A DNA stretch of 64,000 nucleotides from Micromonospora chokoriensis (lineage in GTDB: Bacteria > Actinomycetota > Actinomycetes > Mycobacteriales > Micromonosporaceae). A program made the position numbers and the translations under genes. The stretch is from the NCBI RefSeq assembly GCF_000718555.1, contig NZ_JOAN01000011.1, positions 124,001 to 188,000 on the forward strand, given 5' to 3'. Under the pieces are notes generated by a model. The model was given only the letters and a program-made list of their open reading frames with translations. It was not told where the DNA came from and searched no databases. Of the stretch, positions 37,420-47,593 are shown one piece after another (the stretch's first letter is position 1; every line of letters starts with the position of its first letter).

Positions 37420-38346
37420 ATGGATCGGATCCGGCTCGGGCTGGTGCTCCATCCCACCCGGGACGTGTCCCCGGTGGTGGGCACGATCGTGGCCTGGGCC
37501 GCCCAGCACCACGCCGTCCTGGCGGTCCGCGAACAGGACCGGCACCGGGTGCCCGAGCCGGTCCGCGCGGTGCCGGAGGCGGAGCTGGCCCACGGGTCGG
37601 ACCTGCTGATCAGCATCGGCGGGGACGGCACGATGCTGGGCGCGCTGCGGATGGCCGTACACGACCCGAAGCCGGTGCTCGGCGTACACCTGGGCAAGCT
37701 GGGGTTCCTCGTGGAGGTGGAACCGCCGGACCTACCGGCGGCGCTGGCCAGACTGCTGACCGGGGAGTACACGGTCGAGGCACACAGCTGCCTGGCCTGC
37801 ACCGTGTGCGGCGACGACGTCGTCGCGTTCAACGACGTCGCGCTGGTCCGCCATCCGGGACAGGGATTCGTCAGCGCCAACCTGTCGGTGGACGGGCAGC
37901 AGTACGGCTACTACCGCTGCGACGCGGTGGTCGTGTGCACCCCGATCGGGTCGACCGCCTACAGCTACGCCGCCGGTGGACCGCTGATCTCCCCGGCGAC
38001 GCGGGCCGTGGTGGTGACGCCGAGCGCCCCGATGGCCGGCATCTCGCGGTCGGTGGTGCTCTCTCCGGAGGAGACGGTACGGCTGGATCTGCGCCCCGGG
38101 TCCGGGCCGGTCTCGGTGGAGGTGGACGGGCGGGTGATCCGCAACCGGTCGACGACGGGCGCGGTGGAGGTGCACTACCGCCACGACGCCGGCCTGGTGG
38201 TCCGCCTCGACCCGCGCCGCCACCAGGAACGCAACCAGCTCAAGCTGAGACTGCTGGACCTGCCCCTGTTACCGGAACAACTGCGTGAGTTGCTCCCCGA
38301 GAGCCTGCGTCGCCAGCTCGGCCGCCGCGAAGAGCCTCGCCGGTAA
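37420..38346 (+). CDS. nadK: NAD kinase
   Basis: A 308-residue cytosolic enzyme that phosphorylates NAD to NADP. The G67-G-D-G-T71 motif (ISIGGDGTMLGAL), VHLGKLGFLVEVEPP, FNDVALVR and CTPIGSTAYSYAAGGPLISP are the family's conserved blocks. It is unusual to find nadK inside a polysaccharide locus, where it may supply NADP(H) to the sugar reductases or simply be a passenger paralogue. Codon 284 is the rare TTA. The ATG at 37420 lies 134 bp from the divergent Wzy-like gene. Confidence 0.93.
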   Translation: MDRIRLGLVLHPTRDVSPVVGTIVAWAAQHHAVLAVREQDRHRVPEPVRAVPEAELAHGSDLLISIGGDGTMLGALRMAVHDPKPVLGVHLGKLGFLVEVEPPDLPAALARLLTGEYTVEAHSCLACTVCGDDVVAFNDVALVRHPGQGFVSANLSVDGQQYGYYRCDAVVVCTPIGSTAYSYAAGGPLISPATRAVVVTPSAPMAGISRSVVLSPEETVRLDLRPGSGPVSVEVDGRVIRNRSTTGAVEVHYRHDAGLVVRLDPRRHQERNQLKLRLLDLPLLPEQLRELLPESLRRQLGRREEPRR

Positions 38347-38509
38347 CGGCATTTACACCGGCTTCGTCGACACTTAATCAGACATCCGGTCATAGAAATG
38401 TGAAAACCGGATTCGGGGGCGCATATTCCGCTAAGCAGTTAGGGGACGTGCGTGGCCCCCTGACCTGCCCTGGGTCAACGCCGGCCACGGACAGGACAGG
38501 GAGTCGTAG

Positions 38510-40381
38510 ATGCCGCCGGAGATACAGCAGCCAACGACATCAACAGCCACGGGCCGCGCCAGGGTGAGTCGCCGTCGGACCGCCATCTTTCTTGCCGCCG
38601 ACGCCCTCGGCTGGGTCGGCGGGTTCACGGTCGCGGGCTGGGCGAGGTACGAGCTAGCTCTCACCGTCGATCAGGCGGTCAACGCGGTACTGCTCGGTGG
38701 CGGGGCCGCCGTGCTGCACGTCGGCGTCAGCGCACTGCGCCGCATCCGATCCGGTCGCCAGCCCCTCGGCACCGTCGAGGAGGTTCGTGGCCTCGCCGGC
38801 ACCACCGCCACCACGGCCGCGGTGGTGCTCGTCGCCCTTCTCGCGCTGGGCGAACGCCCGGTGCCGGCCAGCACCCCCGTGATCGGTGCCGCGCTGGCGC
38901 TGCTGCTGATGCTCAGCTGCCGTCTGCTGCACCGGCACCGCCGGGACCGCGCGATGCGACCGGACGCCCGCTCGGCGACCCCGGTGCTGCTCTTCGGTCT
39001 CGGCGAGGCCGGGCAGGGGCTGGTGCGCGCGATGCTCAGCGACCCGAAGGGCCGCTACCTGCCCATCGGCGCGCTCGACGACGACCCGGGCAAACACGAC
39101 CTCCGCATCGCCGGTGTTCCGGTGCTGGGCAGCCGACAGCACCTCGTCGACGTGATCCGCCGCACCGGCGCCACCACCGTGATCTTCGCGGTGGCCAACG
39201 CCGACGCCACGCTGATCCGCGAGGTGCGGGAGGCGACCCTGCGCACCGGCGCGGCGTTCAAGGTCCTGCCACCGGTCCGGGAGCTGGTGGACCACCGGAT
39301 CACGGTCAGCGACGTGCGGGACGTCCAGATCAGTGACCTGCTCGGCCGACGCCAGGTGGTCGGCGACCTGACCCTGGACGACAACGGGCTCACCGGTCGA
39401 CGCGTTCTGGTCACCGGCGCCGGGGGCTCGATCGGTTCGGAGCTGTGCCGGCAGATCATGCGCGCCAACCCCGGTGAGCTGATGATGCTGGACCGGGACG
39501 AGTCGGCCCTGCACAGCCTCCAGATGTCGCTCACCGGGCGCGCGCTGCTGGACGGCCCCGAACTCATCCTCGCCGACCTGCGCGACGACGAAGGCATCCG
39601 ACGCATCATGCGGGAACGCCGCCCCGAGATCGTCTTCCACGCCGCCGCGCTGAAGCATCTGACCCTGCTGGAACGCCACCCGGGCGAGGCGGTCAAGACA
39701 AACGTCTGGGGGACGCTCACCGTCCTGGACGCGTGCCGGGACGTCGCCCGCTTCGTCAACATCTCCACCGACAAGGCCGCCGACCCGATCAGTGTGCTCG
39801 GCTACTCGAAGCGCATCACCGAGATGCTTACCGCGCACGCGGCCGCGACCTACCCGGGCACCTTCCTGAGCGTCCGGTTCGGCAACGTCCTGAGCAGCCG
39901 GGGCTCGGTGGTGACCGCCTTCCAGCGGCAGATCGAGGCGAGGCAGCCGCTGACCGTCACCGACCCCAACGTGACGCGGTACCTGATGACGGTGCAGGAG
40001 GCGGTGCACCTGGTCCTCCAGGCGGCCGCCATCGGCCGCGACGGGGAGGCTCTGGTGCTCGACATGGGCGAGCCGGTCCGGATCGACGACCTCGCCCGCC
40101 GCATGGTCGAGCAGGCGGCCAGCGCGGTCCCGATCGTCTACACCGGGTTGCGCCCCGGGGAGAAGCTGCACGAGGACCTACTCGGCCAGGGAGAGGCCGA
40201 CCATCGGCCGCTGCACCCGTTGATCTCGCACGTGACCGTTCCCGTCCTGGACCCGCTTGAGGTCAGTGGACTGGATCCGTTCGATGAACCTGCCAAGGTC
40301 GTCGATCAGCTCGCCCGGCTCTGCGGCATCCTGCACGGCCCACTCCCCCAACGTCGCGGGAGCATTCCGCTGGCCCGCTGA
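38510..40381 (+). CDS. Membrane-bound nucleoside-diphosphate-sugar dehydratase (CapD/PglF/WbpM-like)
   Basis: A 623-residue protein. Four hydrophobic helices lie in residues 22-145. A first Rossmann domain follows (PVLLFGLGEAGQGLVRAML, near 161). The catalytic SDR runs from about 298 (VLVTGAGGSIGSELCRQIM). STDKAADPISVLGYSKRITE holds the active site: the lysine of YxxxK is kept, but the usual Tyr/Met position is Leu (L-G-Y-S-K). RFGNVLSSRGSVV and TGLRPGEKLHEDLL are family blocks. Relatives convert UDP-GlcNAc to UDP-4-keto-6-deoxy-GlcNAc. ATG 38510 has AGGGAG upstream. Last gene of the EPS locus. Confidence 0.87.
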   Translation: MPPEIQQPTTSTATGRARVSRRRTAIFLAADALGWVGGFTVAGWARYELALTVDQAVNAVLLGGGAAVLHVGVSALRRIRSGRQPLGTVEEVRGLAGTTATTAAVVLVALLALGERPVPASTPVIGAALALLLMLSCRLLHRHRRDRAMRPDARSATPVLLFGLGEAGQGLVRAMLSDPKGRYLPIGALDDDPGKHDLRIAGVPVLGSRQHLVDVIRRTGATTVIFAVANADATLIREVREATLRTGAAFKVLPPVRELVDHRITVSDVRDVQISDLLGRRQVVGDLTLDDNGLTGRRVLVTGAGGSIGSELCRQIMRANPGELMMLDRDESALHSLQMSLTGRALLDGPELILADLRDDEGIRRIMRERRPEIVFHAAALKHLTLLERHPGEAVKTNVWGTLTVLDACRDVARFVNISTDKAADPISVLGYSKRITEMLTAHAAATYPGTFLSVRFGNVLSSRGSVVTAFQRQIEARQPLTVTDPNVTRYLMTVQEAVHLVLQAAAIGRDGEALVLDMGEPVRIDDLARRMVEQAASAVPIVYTGLRPGEKLHEDLLGQGEADHRPLHPLISHVTVPVLDPLEVSGLDPFDEPAKVVDQLARLCGILHGPLPQRRGSIPLAR

Positions 40382-40393
40382 CCTCGCTGAAAC

Positions 40394-40421
40394 GGGGCCG
40401 ACGCCATCCGGCGTCGGCCCC
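40394..40421. terminator. Bidirectional hairpin terminator
   Basis: A perfect 12-bp stem (GGGGCCGACGCC, 40394-40405, with 40410-40421) and a tetraloop ATCC lie between the convergent CapD-like and pgm genes, marking the right edge of the polysaccharide locus. Confidence 0.88.
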
Positions 40422-40439
40422 GCTGCGCGTCCTGGCCGT

Positions 40440-42077
<1,638 letters not shown>

Positions 42078-42108
42078 TGCGGGATCCTCCTCGGGGAGTG
42101 CGGGTCGG

Positions 42109-43341
42109 TCACGGCACGACCTTCTGGCCCTTGCCGATCACCACGATGCCGTTGTCGGACACGGTGTAGCGCTGCCGGTCCTTCTCCAGGTCGACGCCGA
42201 TCTCGACGCCCTCCGGGACGAACACGTTCTTGTCCAGGATGGCCCGCCGGACCACCGCGTGCCGGCCGATCTCGACACCCTCCATCAGCACCGAGCCCTC
42301 GACGTGCGCCCAGGAGTGCACCCGCACCTTCGGCGAGACGATCGAGTTCTCCACCAGCGAGCCGGAGATCACCACCCCCGGGGAGACCATCGAGCCGACC
42401 GCCCGGCCGACCCGCTCACCCCACTGGTGGACGAACTTGGCCGGTGGCCACGGCGGCTGCTCGGTATAGATCGGCCAGTCGAAGTTGTACATGTTGAAGA
42501 CGGGGTGCACGTTGATCAGATCCATGTGCGCGTCGTAGAACGAGTCGAGCGTCCCCACGTCCCGCCAGTAGCCGCGGTCCCGGTCGGTGCTGCCCGGCAC
42601 CTCGTTGTCGCGGAAGTCGTAGACGTTCGCCTCGCCCCGCTCGACGAGCATCGGGATGATGCTGCCGCCCATGTCGTGCTTGCTGCTCTTGTCTTCCGCG
42701 TCGCGCTCGACCGCCTCGCAGAGCGCCCGGGTGGTGAAGACGTAGTTGCCCATCGAGGCGTAGATCTCATCCGGCGCGTCGGGCAGGCCGACCGCGTCGG
42801 TGGGCTTCTCGCGGAACGCCCGGATCCGCTTGCCGTCCTCGCCGACCTCGATGACGCCGAACTGGTCGGCGGTCGACAGCGGCTGGCGGATGCCGGCGAC
42901 GGTCACCGCGGCGCCGGAGGCGATGTGGTCCTCCACCATCTGCCGCGGGTCCATCCGGTAGATGTGGTCGGCACCGAAGACGATCACGTAGTCGGGCTGC
43001 TCGTCGTTGATCAGGTTGAAGCTCTGGTAGATGGCGTCGGCCGAGCCGGCGAACCACCACGGGCCACGACGCTGCTGCGCGGGCACCGGGGTGACGTAGT
43101 TGCCGAGCAGCGTGGACATCCGCCAGGTCTTGGTGATGTGTCGGTCGAGGGAGTGGGACTTGTACTGGGTCAGCACGACGATCTTGAGATAGCCGGCGTT
43201 GGCCAGGTTGGAGAGGACGAAGTCGACCATGCGGTACATCCCGCCGAACGGGACGGCCGGCTTGGCCCGGTCCGTGGTGAGTGGCATCAGGCGCTTGCCC
43301 TCACCACCCGCCAGGACGATCGCGAGAACCTTGGCAGCCAT
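42109..43341 (-). CDS. glgC: Glucose-1-phosphate adenylyltransferase (ADP-glucose pyrophosphorylase)
   Basis: A 410-residue enzyme making ADP-glucose from ATP and glucose-1-phosphate. The nucleotide loop is [20 protein letters not shown] near the N-terminus, then [30 protein letters not shown] and a C-terminal left-handed beta-helix ([20 protein letters not shown]). It is divergent from the glycogen/maltose-1-phosphate synthase gene with 72 bp between starts, the same arrangement as glgC-glgM in mycobacteria. pgm follows on the same strand. Confidence 0.96.
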   Translation of the reverse strand: MAAKVLAIVLAGGEGKRLMPLTTDRAKPAVPFGGMYRMVDFVLSNLANAGYLKIVVLTQYKSHSLDRHITKTWRMSTLLGNYVTPVPAQQRRGPWWFAGSADAIYQSFNLINDEQPDYVIVFGADHIYRMDPRQMVEDHIASGAAVTVAGIRQPLSTADQFGVIEVGEDGKRIRAFREKPTDAVGLPDAPDEIYASMGNYVFTTRALCEAVERDAEDKSSKHDMGGSIIPMLVERGEANVYDFRDNEVPGSTDRDRGYWRDVGTLDSFYDAHMDLINVHPVFNMYNFDWPIYTEQPPWPPAKFVHQWGERVGRAVGSMVSPGVVISGSLVENSIVSPKVRVHSWAHVEGSVLMEGVEIGRHAVVRRAILDKNVFVPEGVEIGVDLEKDRQRYTVSDNGIVVIGKGQKVVP

Positions 43342-43413
43342 GCCCCGACGCTATCCACCCGCGTCGGACTTCACCACTCGTACGGGGACTCTTCTGCACT
43401 AGGGTGCGAGGTC

Positions 43414-44619
43414 ATGACGGAACCCACCCCGCTACGCGTTGACCTTCTCACTCGCGAGTACCCGCCGGAGGTCTACGGCGGCGCCGGGGTGCACGTCGAG
43501 TACCTGGCCCGGGAGTTGCGTCGCCTCACCGACGTGCGCGTGCACTGCTTCGGCCTGCCGCGCACCGAGCCGGGCGTCACCGCGTACGCCGAACCGCCGG
43601 GCTTGACCGGCGCGAACGCCGCGCTGCGCACGATGGGCGTGGATCTGGAGATGGCCGCCGGCGCGGCCGGCACCGACGTGGTGCACAGCCACACCTGGTA
43701 CGCGAACCTGGCCGGGCACACCGCGAAGCTGCTGCACGGGGTGCCGCACGTGGTGACCGCGCACAGCCTGGAGCCGCTGCGGCCGTGGAAGGCCGAGCAG
43801 CTCGGCGGCGGTTACGCCCTCTCCTCCTGGATCGAGCGCACCGCGATGGAGGCCGCCGACGCGGTGATCGCGGTCAGCGGGGGGATGCGCAACGACGTGC
43901 TCACCGCGTACCCGCAGATCGACCCGTCCCGGGTCCGGGTGGTCTACAACGGCATCGACACCATCCAGTACGCCCCGGACTCCGGCACCGACGTGCTCGA
44001 CCGGCTCGGCATCGACCCCGCGCTGCCCAGCGTGGTGTACGTGGGCCGGATCACCCGACAGAAGGGCCTGCCCTACCTGCTTCGCGCCGCCCGGGAGCTG
44101 CCGACCGACACCCAGCTCGTGCTGCTCGCCGGTGCGCCGGACACGGCGGAGATCGCCGCCGAGGTGCAGGAGCTGGTCGCCGAGTTGCGGACCAACCGCT
44201 CCGGCGTGGTCTGGGTGGCCGAGATGCTGCCCAAGCCCGAGGTGATCCAGGTGCTCACGCACGCCACCGTCTTCGTCTGCCCGTCGGTCTACGAGCCGAT
44301 GGGCATCGTCAACCTGGAGGCGATGGCCTGCGAGACGGCCGTGGTGGCGACTGCGACCGGTGGCATCCCCGAGGTGGTGGCCGACGGCGAGACGGGCCTG
44401 CTGGTGCCGATCGAGCAGGCCACCGACGGCTCCGGCACCCCACTGGCCCCGGACCGCTTCGTGGCCGACCTGGCGGCCGCGATCAACACTCTGCTCGGCG
44501 ACCCGGCGCGTACCGCCCGGTTCGGTCAGGCCGGTCGGCGACGCGCGGTGGAGAACTTCTCCTGGGACGCCATCGCCCGGCAGACGCTCGACGTGTACCG
44601 CTCGGTCGGCGCGGCCTGA
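43414..44619 (+). CDS. glgA: GT4 glycogen synthase / alpha-maltose-1-phosphate synthase (GlgM-type)
   Basis: A 401-residue GT4 enzyme that uses ADP-glucose. TREYPPEVYGGAGVHVEYLA starts the acceptor domain, HSHTWYANLAGHTAKLLHG follows, and the donor domain shows VVYVGRITRQKGLPYLLRAA and CPSVYEPMGIVNLEAMACET (E-x7-E). This actinobacterial subgroup is called glycogen synthase in many annotations, but the mycobacterial relative (GlgM) mainly makes alpha-maltose-1-phosphate for GlgE. The presence of glgE in this window supports that role. ATG 43414 has an AGGGTGCGAGG leader; a long upstream frame is antisense to glgC. Confidence 0.9.
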   Translation: MTEPTPLRVDLLTREYPPEVYGGAGVHVEYLARELRRLTDVRVHCFGLPRTEPGVTAYAEPPGLTGANAALRTMGVDLEMAAGAAGTDVVHSHTWYANLAGHTAKLLHGVPHVVTAHSLEPLRPWKAEQLGGGYALSSWIERTAMEAADAVIAVSGGMRNDVLTAYPQIDPSRVRVVYNGIDTIQYAPDSGTDVLDRLGIDPALPSVVYVGRITRQKGLPYLLRAARELPTDTQLVLLAGAPDTAEIAAEVQELVAELRTNRSGVVWVAEMLPKPEVIQVLTHATVFVCPSVYEPMGIVNLEAMACETAVVATATGGIPEVVADGETGLLVPIEQATDGSGTPLAPDRFVADLAAAINTLLGDPARTARFGQAGRRRAVENFSWDAIARQTLDVYRSVGAA

Positions 44620-44633
44620 GGGCAGCGGGCGAC

Positions 44634-45128
44634 ATGCGGTACGACGAACTCGAAGCGGCGATCCGCCAGTTGGTCGTCGCGGCGCGGGAGGACGCGCTTC
44701 GCGCCTTCGGCCTGGACACAGTCACCCGGCTGGTCCGCAGCGAACTGCTCGACACCGCCGCGGACGACGAGTTGGACGAGGACGCGTGGGCGGCTCTGGC
44801 CACCGCCCGCGAGAACGTCCGCACGGCCAGCGCCACGGAGCTACGCGCACAGCTGGAGCGGATCGACGCAGGCGTCCTCGCCGACGGCAACCTGGATCAG
44901 GGGCTCCTGATCGTCATCACCGCGCTCGAACACTGGACCACCTACCTGGAGGAGAACCAGCGCGGGGAGCTGTACGAGCTGGCCATCCGCTCGGTCGAGG
45001 AGGTCGACTTCCAGGTCTCGGCGGACCTGGACGACTTCCTCGCCACCCCGGAGATGACCGCCGAGTACGCCCGGATCACGCGCCTGCTCACCACCGACCT
45101 CAGATCGCCGTTCCCGGAGGCGACTTGA
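44634..45128 (+). CDS. Hypothetical helical acidic protein downstream of glgM
   Basis: A 164-residue acidic, probably all-helical protein of unknown function (MRYDELEAAIRQLVVAARED, then LDQGLLIVITALEHWTTYL and LYELAIRSVEEVDFQVSAD). It begins 14 bp after glgM with a GGGCAGCGGGC leader, so it is likely co-transcribed. No catalytic motif is visible. Its 3' end overlaps the convergent inositol-phosphate-synthase-like gene by 29 bp. Confidence 0.72.
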   Translation: MRYDELEAAIRQLVVAAREDALRAFGLDTVTRLVRSELLDTAADDELDEDAWAALATARENVRTASATELRAQLERIDAGVLADGNLDQGLLIVITALEHWTTYLEENQRGELYELAIRSVEEVDFQVSADLDDFLATPEMTAEYARITRLLTTDLRSPFPEAT

Positions 45129-46053
45129 GCAACGACGTCGCCTCGGCGGAATAACCACCACGCCCCTCCCGGAGTGCGCTGGCCGCGATGCGGACGAGGT
45201 CGATGTTGACCCCGGCGGCACCACTGGGATCGTGCACCTTCAGCTTCACGTCGAGGCTCACTGCGGTCTCACCCCAACCCTGCGCCTCAAGGTTGAGGTG
45301 AGCCACCTTCTGCGACGCGAGATGCGGCAGGTACCCGAGCGGGGCCATCTCGACTGTGTCAACCGCCGGCAGGGCGTTGAGCTTGGACTGCTTCTTGGTG
45401 TTGGGGTTCTCGACCAGGTTGCGGAAGTCCTCGGTGCCGCCCAGATTGACCTGGTATGAGCTGACCAGGGTGAGGCCCCGCTCCTTCAGTAGCCGCAGCA
45501 GCGCGTTGTGCAGCACCGAGGTGCCGAACTGGCTGGCCAGGTCGTCGCCGAGCAGCGGCAGGCCAGCCGCCGCGAACCTGTCCAGCAGGTGCGGGTCGCG
45601 GGCGACCGGGTCGGCGGTGGTGTTGATCAAGGCGATACCCGCGGTGAGAGCTGCCTCGGCGTACGCCTGGGCGGTCGTTGGCCGGCCACTCGGTGCCGAA
45701 TAGAGCAGCACCTCCGCCCCGGCCAGCGCCGCCGCGACCCGTCGCACCCCGGTCGCGTCGGTCGTGTCGACGAGGCCCTTCGTGACCGGCACACCTGCTC
45801 TGGGCAGGTCGCAGTTCAGCCGAGGGAAGTTGTTGGGCGCCAGGAAGATCGCCTCGGTCAGGTCCCGACCGATCTTCTCCTCGGAGGTGGCGAAGGCCGC
45901 CACGACGTCGATGTCGCCCACCCCGAGCCCGTCGATCATCGGCCGGCGGATGCCGACCAGGCTGCCGCTCTGGCGGTAGAGAGCAAGCCCCTGCACCAAT
46001 GCCGACGTGTTGTTACCGACACCAACGACCGCGACTCTCACCCGTTCGATCAT
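45100..46053 (-). CDS. Divergent myo-inositol-1-phosphate synthase-like protein
   Basis: A 317-residue protein of the Ino1 fold. The NAD motif is VAVVGVGNNTSALVQGLALY; typical actinobacterial Ino1 has GNCASSLVQG. VVAAFATSEEKIGRDLTEAI and the C-terminal block (LPLLGDDLASQFGTSVLHNALL, NLGGTEDFRNL, KLKVHDPSGAAGVNIDLVR) keep the family order. Written as two motifs, GDDLASQFG and NLGGTEDF replace the usual GDDIKSQVG and N-x-GGN-x-DF. The catalytic lysine of the DDIKSQ motif is therefore changed (DDLASQ). It is about 40 residues shorter than standard Ino1, so it may act on a different substrate. Confidence 0.75.
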   Translation of the reverse strand: MIERVRVAVVGVGNNTSALVQGLALYRQSGSLVGIRRPMIDGLGVGDIDVVAAFATSEEKIGRDLTEAIFLAPNNFPRLNCDLPRAGVPVTKGLVDTTDATGVRRVAAALAGAEVLLYSAPSGRPTTAQAYAEAALTAGIALINTTADPVARDPHLLDRFAAAGLPLLGDDLASQFGTSVLHNALLRLLKERGLTLVSSYQVNLGGTEDFRNLVENPNTKKQSKLNALPAVDTVEMAPLGYLPHLASQKVAHLNLEAQGWGETAVSLDVKLKVHDPSGAAGVNIDLVRIAASALREGRGGYSAEATSLLKSPPGTAI

Positions 46054-46161
46054 GGCGGGAGGTTACGTCACCCTCGCGCATTCCGGCGGTCCTGATGGTC
46101 CGCTGCGGCGGGACGATCAACGGCGCCAAAGCGTGTCGCACACCTGCTCTAGTCCCTGCTT

Positions 46162-47412
46162 GTGATCGATGCGTTGGAGCAGGCGGAAGCCGCGGTGGCG
46201 GCCTGCTTCGACACGCCCGCCTGGGCTGCCTCCGAGCGCGATCTGGTGGCGGCACTGGACGCGGCGCACCGCATCGAGCAACGCCTGGCGGCGGTCAAGC
46301 TCACCCTCGTGCGTGAGTTGGACGGTCGAGGCACCGCGACCGCGCAAGGCGCGTCCTCGACCGCCGTGTGGCTGCGCGACCGGCTGCGCCTCGGGGTCGG
46401 TGCCGCCCGCCGTCTGGTCGAGCTGGCCACGGCGCTCGACGCCGCACCGGCCGGCGTGCGGGACGCGCTGGCCGGTGGAGCGGTCGACGTGGAGCAGGTC
46501 CGGGTCATCGCCGCCACGGTCGAGACCGTCCACACCGCCGCCGGCACGGAGGCTGCCGACAAGGCCGTCAGTGTCCTCGTCGAGTGGGCGGCACAGTTCG
46601 ATGCCGCCCTGCTGCGCAGGCTCGGCACCCGCATCCTCGACCACATCGCCCCGGAGGTCGCCGACGCCGCCGCCGACGCGGCGCTGCGGGCGCAGGAGTC
46701 GCGGGCCGCCCGGGACCGGCACGTCACCATCAGCGAGCAGACCGACGGCCGGTTACGCCTCTGCGGCATCCTCGACACCGAAGCCGCCGCCGCGTTGCGC
46801 GCCGCCATCGACCCGCTCGCCACGCCCACCGGGCCCGACGACTCCCGCACCCCGGGGCAACGCCGCCACGACGCCCTGGCCGACGTGTGCCGGCTCGCCC
46901 TTCGTACCGGTGAGCTACCCGAGAACGGCGGCGACGTCGCCCAGGTCGTCGTCACCACCGGCTACGACGGGTTGACCCGACAGCTGGGCACCCCCGCTCT
47001 CGACACCGGCCTGCACCTCAGCGCCGACGCCGTGCGTCGGCTCGCCTGTGACGCCGCCATCCTGCCCGCCGTGCTCGGCGGCGCCGGTCAACCACTCGAC
47101 GTCGGCCGACAACGCCGCCTCATCAGCGGCCCGCTACGACGCGCCTTGGTGCTGCGCGACCGCGGCTGCGCGTTCCCCGGCTGCGACCGACCACCGCGCT
47201 GGCGCGACGCCCACCACATCCACCACTGGGCCGACGGCGGCGACACCAGCCTCAACAACGCCGTCCTACTCTGCGGCCACCACCACCGGCACCTCCACCA
47301 CAGCGACTGGAAAGTCCAACTCAGCGGCGACGGCCACCCGGAATTCATCCCACCCGCCTGGCTCGACCCCGACCACCTCCCCCGCCGCAACCACTACCAC
47401 CGACGCAACTAG
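46162..47412 (+). CDS. DUF222/13E12-family protein with HNH nuclease domain
   Basis: A 416-residue protein. Residues 1-300 are the helical DUF222 region (ALDAAHRIEQRLAAVKLTLV, LRLGVGAARRLVELATALD). The C-terminal HNH site reads CAFPGCDRPPRWRDAHHIHH, then WADGGDTSLNNAVLLCGHHH. The two zinc cysteines and the HH-N-H catalytic set are present. Such genes occur in many copies in actinobacterial genomes, some tied to mobile elements, and their biology is unclear. GTG 46162 is used; no strong ribosome site. Codon 198 is TTA. Confidence 0.87.
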   Translation: MIDALEQAEAAVAACFDTPAWAASERDLVAALDAAHRIEQRLAAVKLTLVRELDGRGTATAQGASSTAVWLRDRLRLGVGAARRLVELATALDAAPAGVRDALAGGAVDVEQVRVIAATVETVHTAAGTEAADKAVSVLVEWAAQFDAALLRRLGTRILDHIAPEVADAAADAALRAQESRAARDRHVTISEQTDGRLRLCGILDTEAAAALRAAIDPLATPTGPDDSRTPGQRRHDALADVCRLALRTGELPENGGDVAQVVVTTGYDGLTRQLGTPALDTGLHLSADAVRRLACDAAILPAVLGGAGQPLDVGRQRRLISGPLRRALVLRDRGCAFPGCDRPPRWRDAHHIHHWADGGDTSLNNAVLLCGHHHRHLHHSDWKVQLSGDGHPEFIPPAWLDPDHLPRRNHYHRRN

Positions 47413-47593
47413 TGCCGCGACCACCAACGTTCGCCGGGCTGTTGGTTACGCCAACGCCACTTCGCCCGTCTGCTCGGCGGTGCCACCCGCTGCCGCTCCA
47501 CCGTGCCGCTCCGGCAACGGCTTTCTCCGCCGGCCACGACGGTTTCCTGCTCACCCGCCTGGCCGTGGCTGCCATCGACTCGTACCGGGCTGG

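Noticed and set aside
35967..37880. Long open extension upstream of the second flippase.
   Set aside because: It runs through the Wzy-like gene and antisense to nadK in another frame; the GTGA overlap at 35966 gives a natural start.
12241..40381. Antibiotic (secondary-metabolite) gene cluster reading of the sugar genes.
   Set aside because: No polyketide, peptide or terpene core enzyme is present; initiating transferase, flippases and polymerases point to surface polysaccharide.
42259..43413. Open frame upstream of the GlgM-type gene, opposite glgC.
   Set aside because: It is the reverse strand of a well-conserved glgC and has shadow composition; the family N-terminus starts at 43414.
47413..47593. 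A 61-codon open frame between the HNH gene and the 258-residue unknown.
   Set aside because: No ribosome site and shadow-like composition; the interval is only 181 bp and shows nothing else recognisable.
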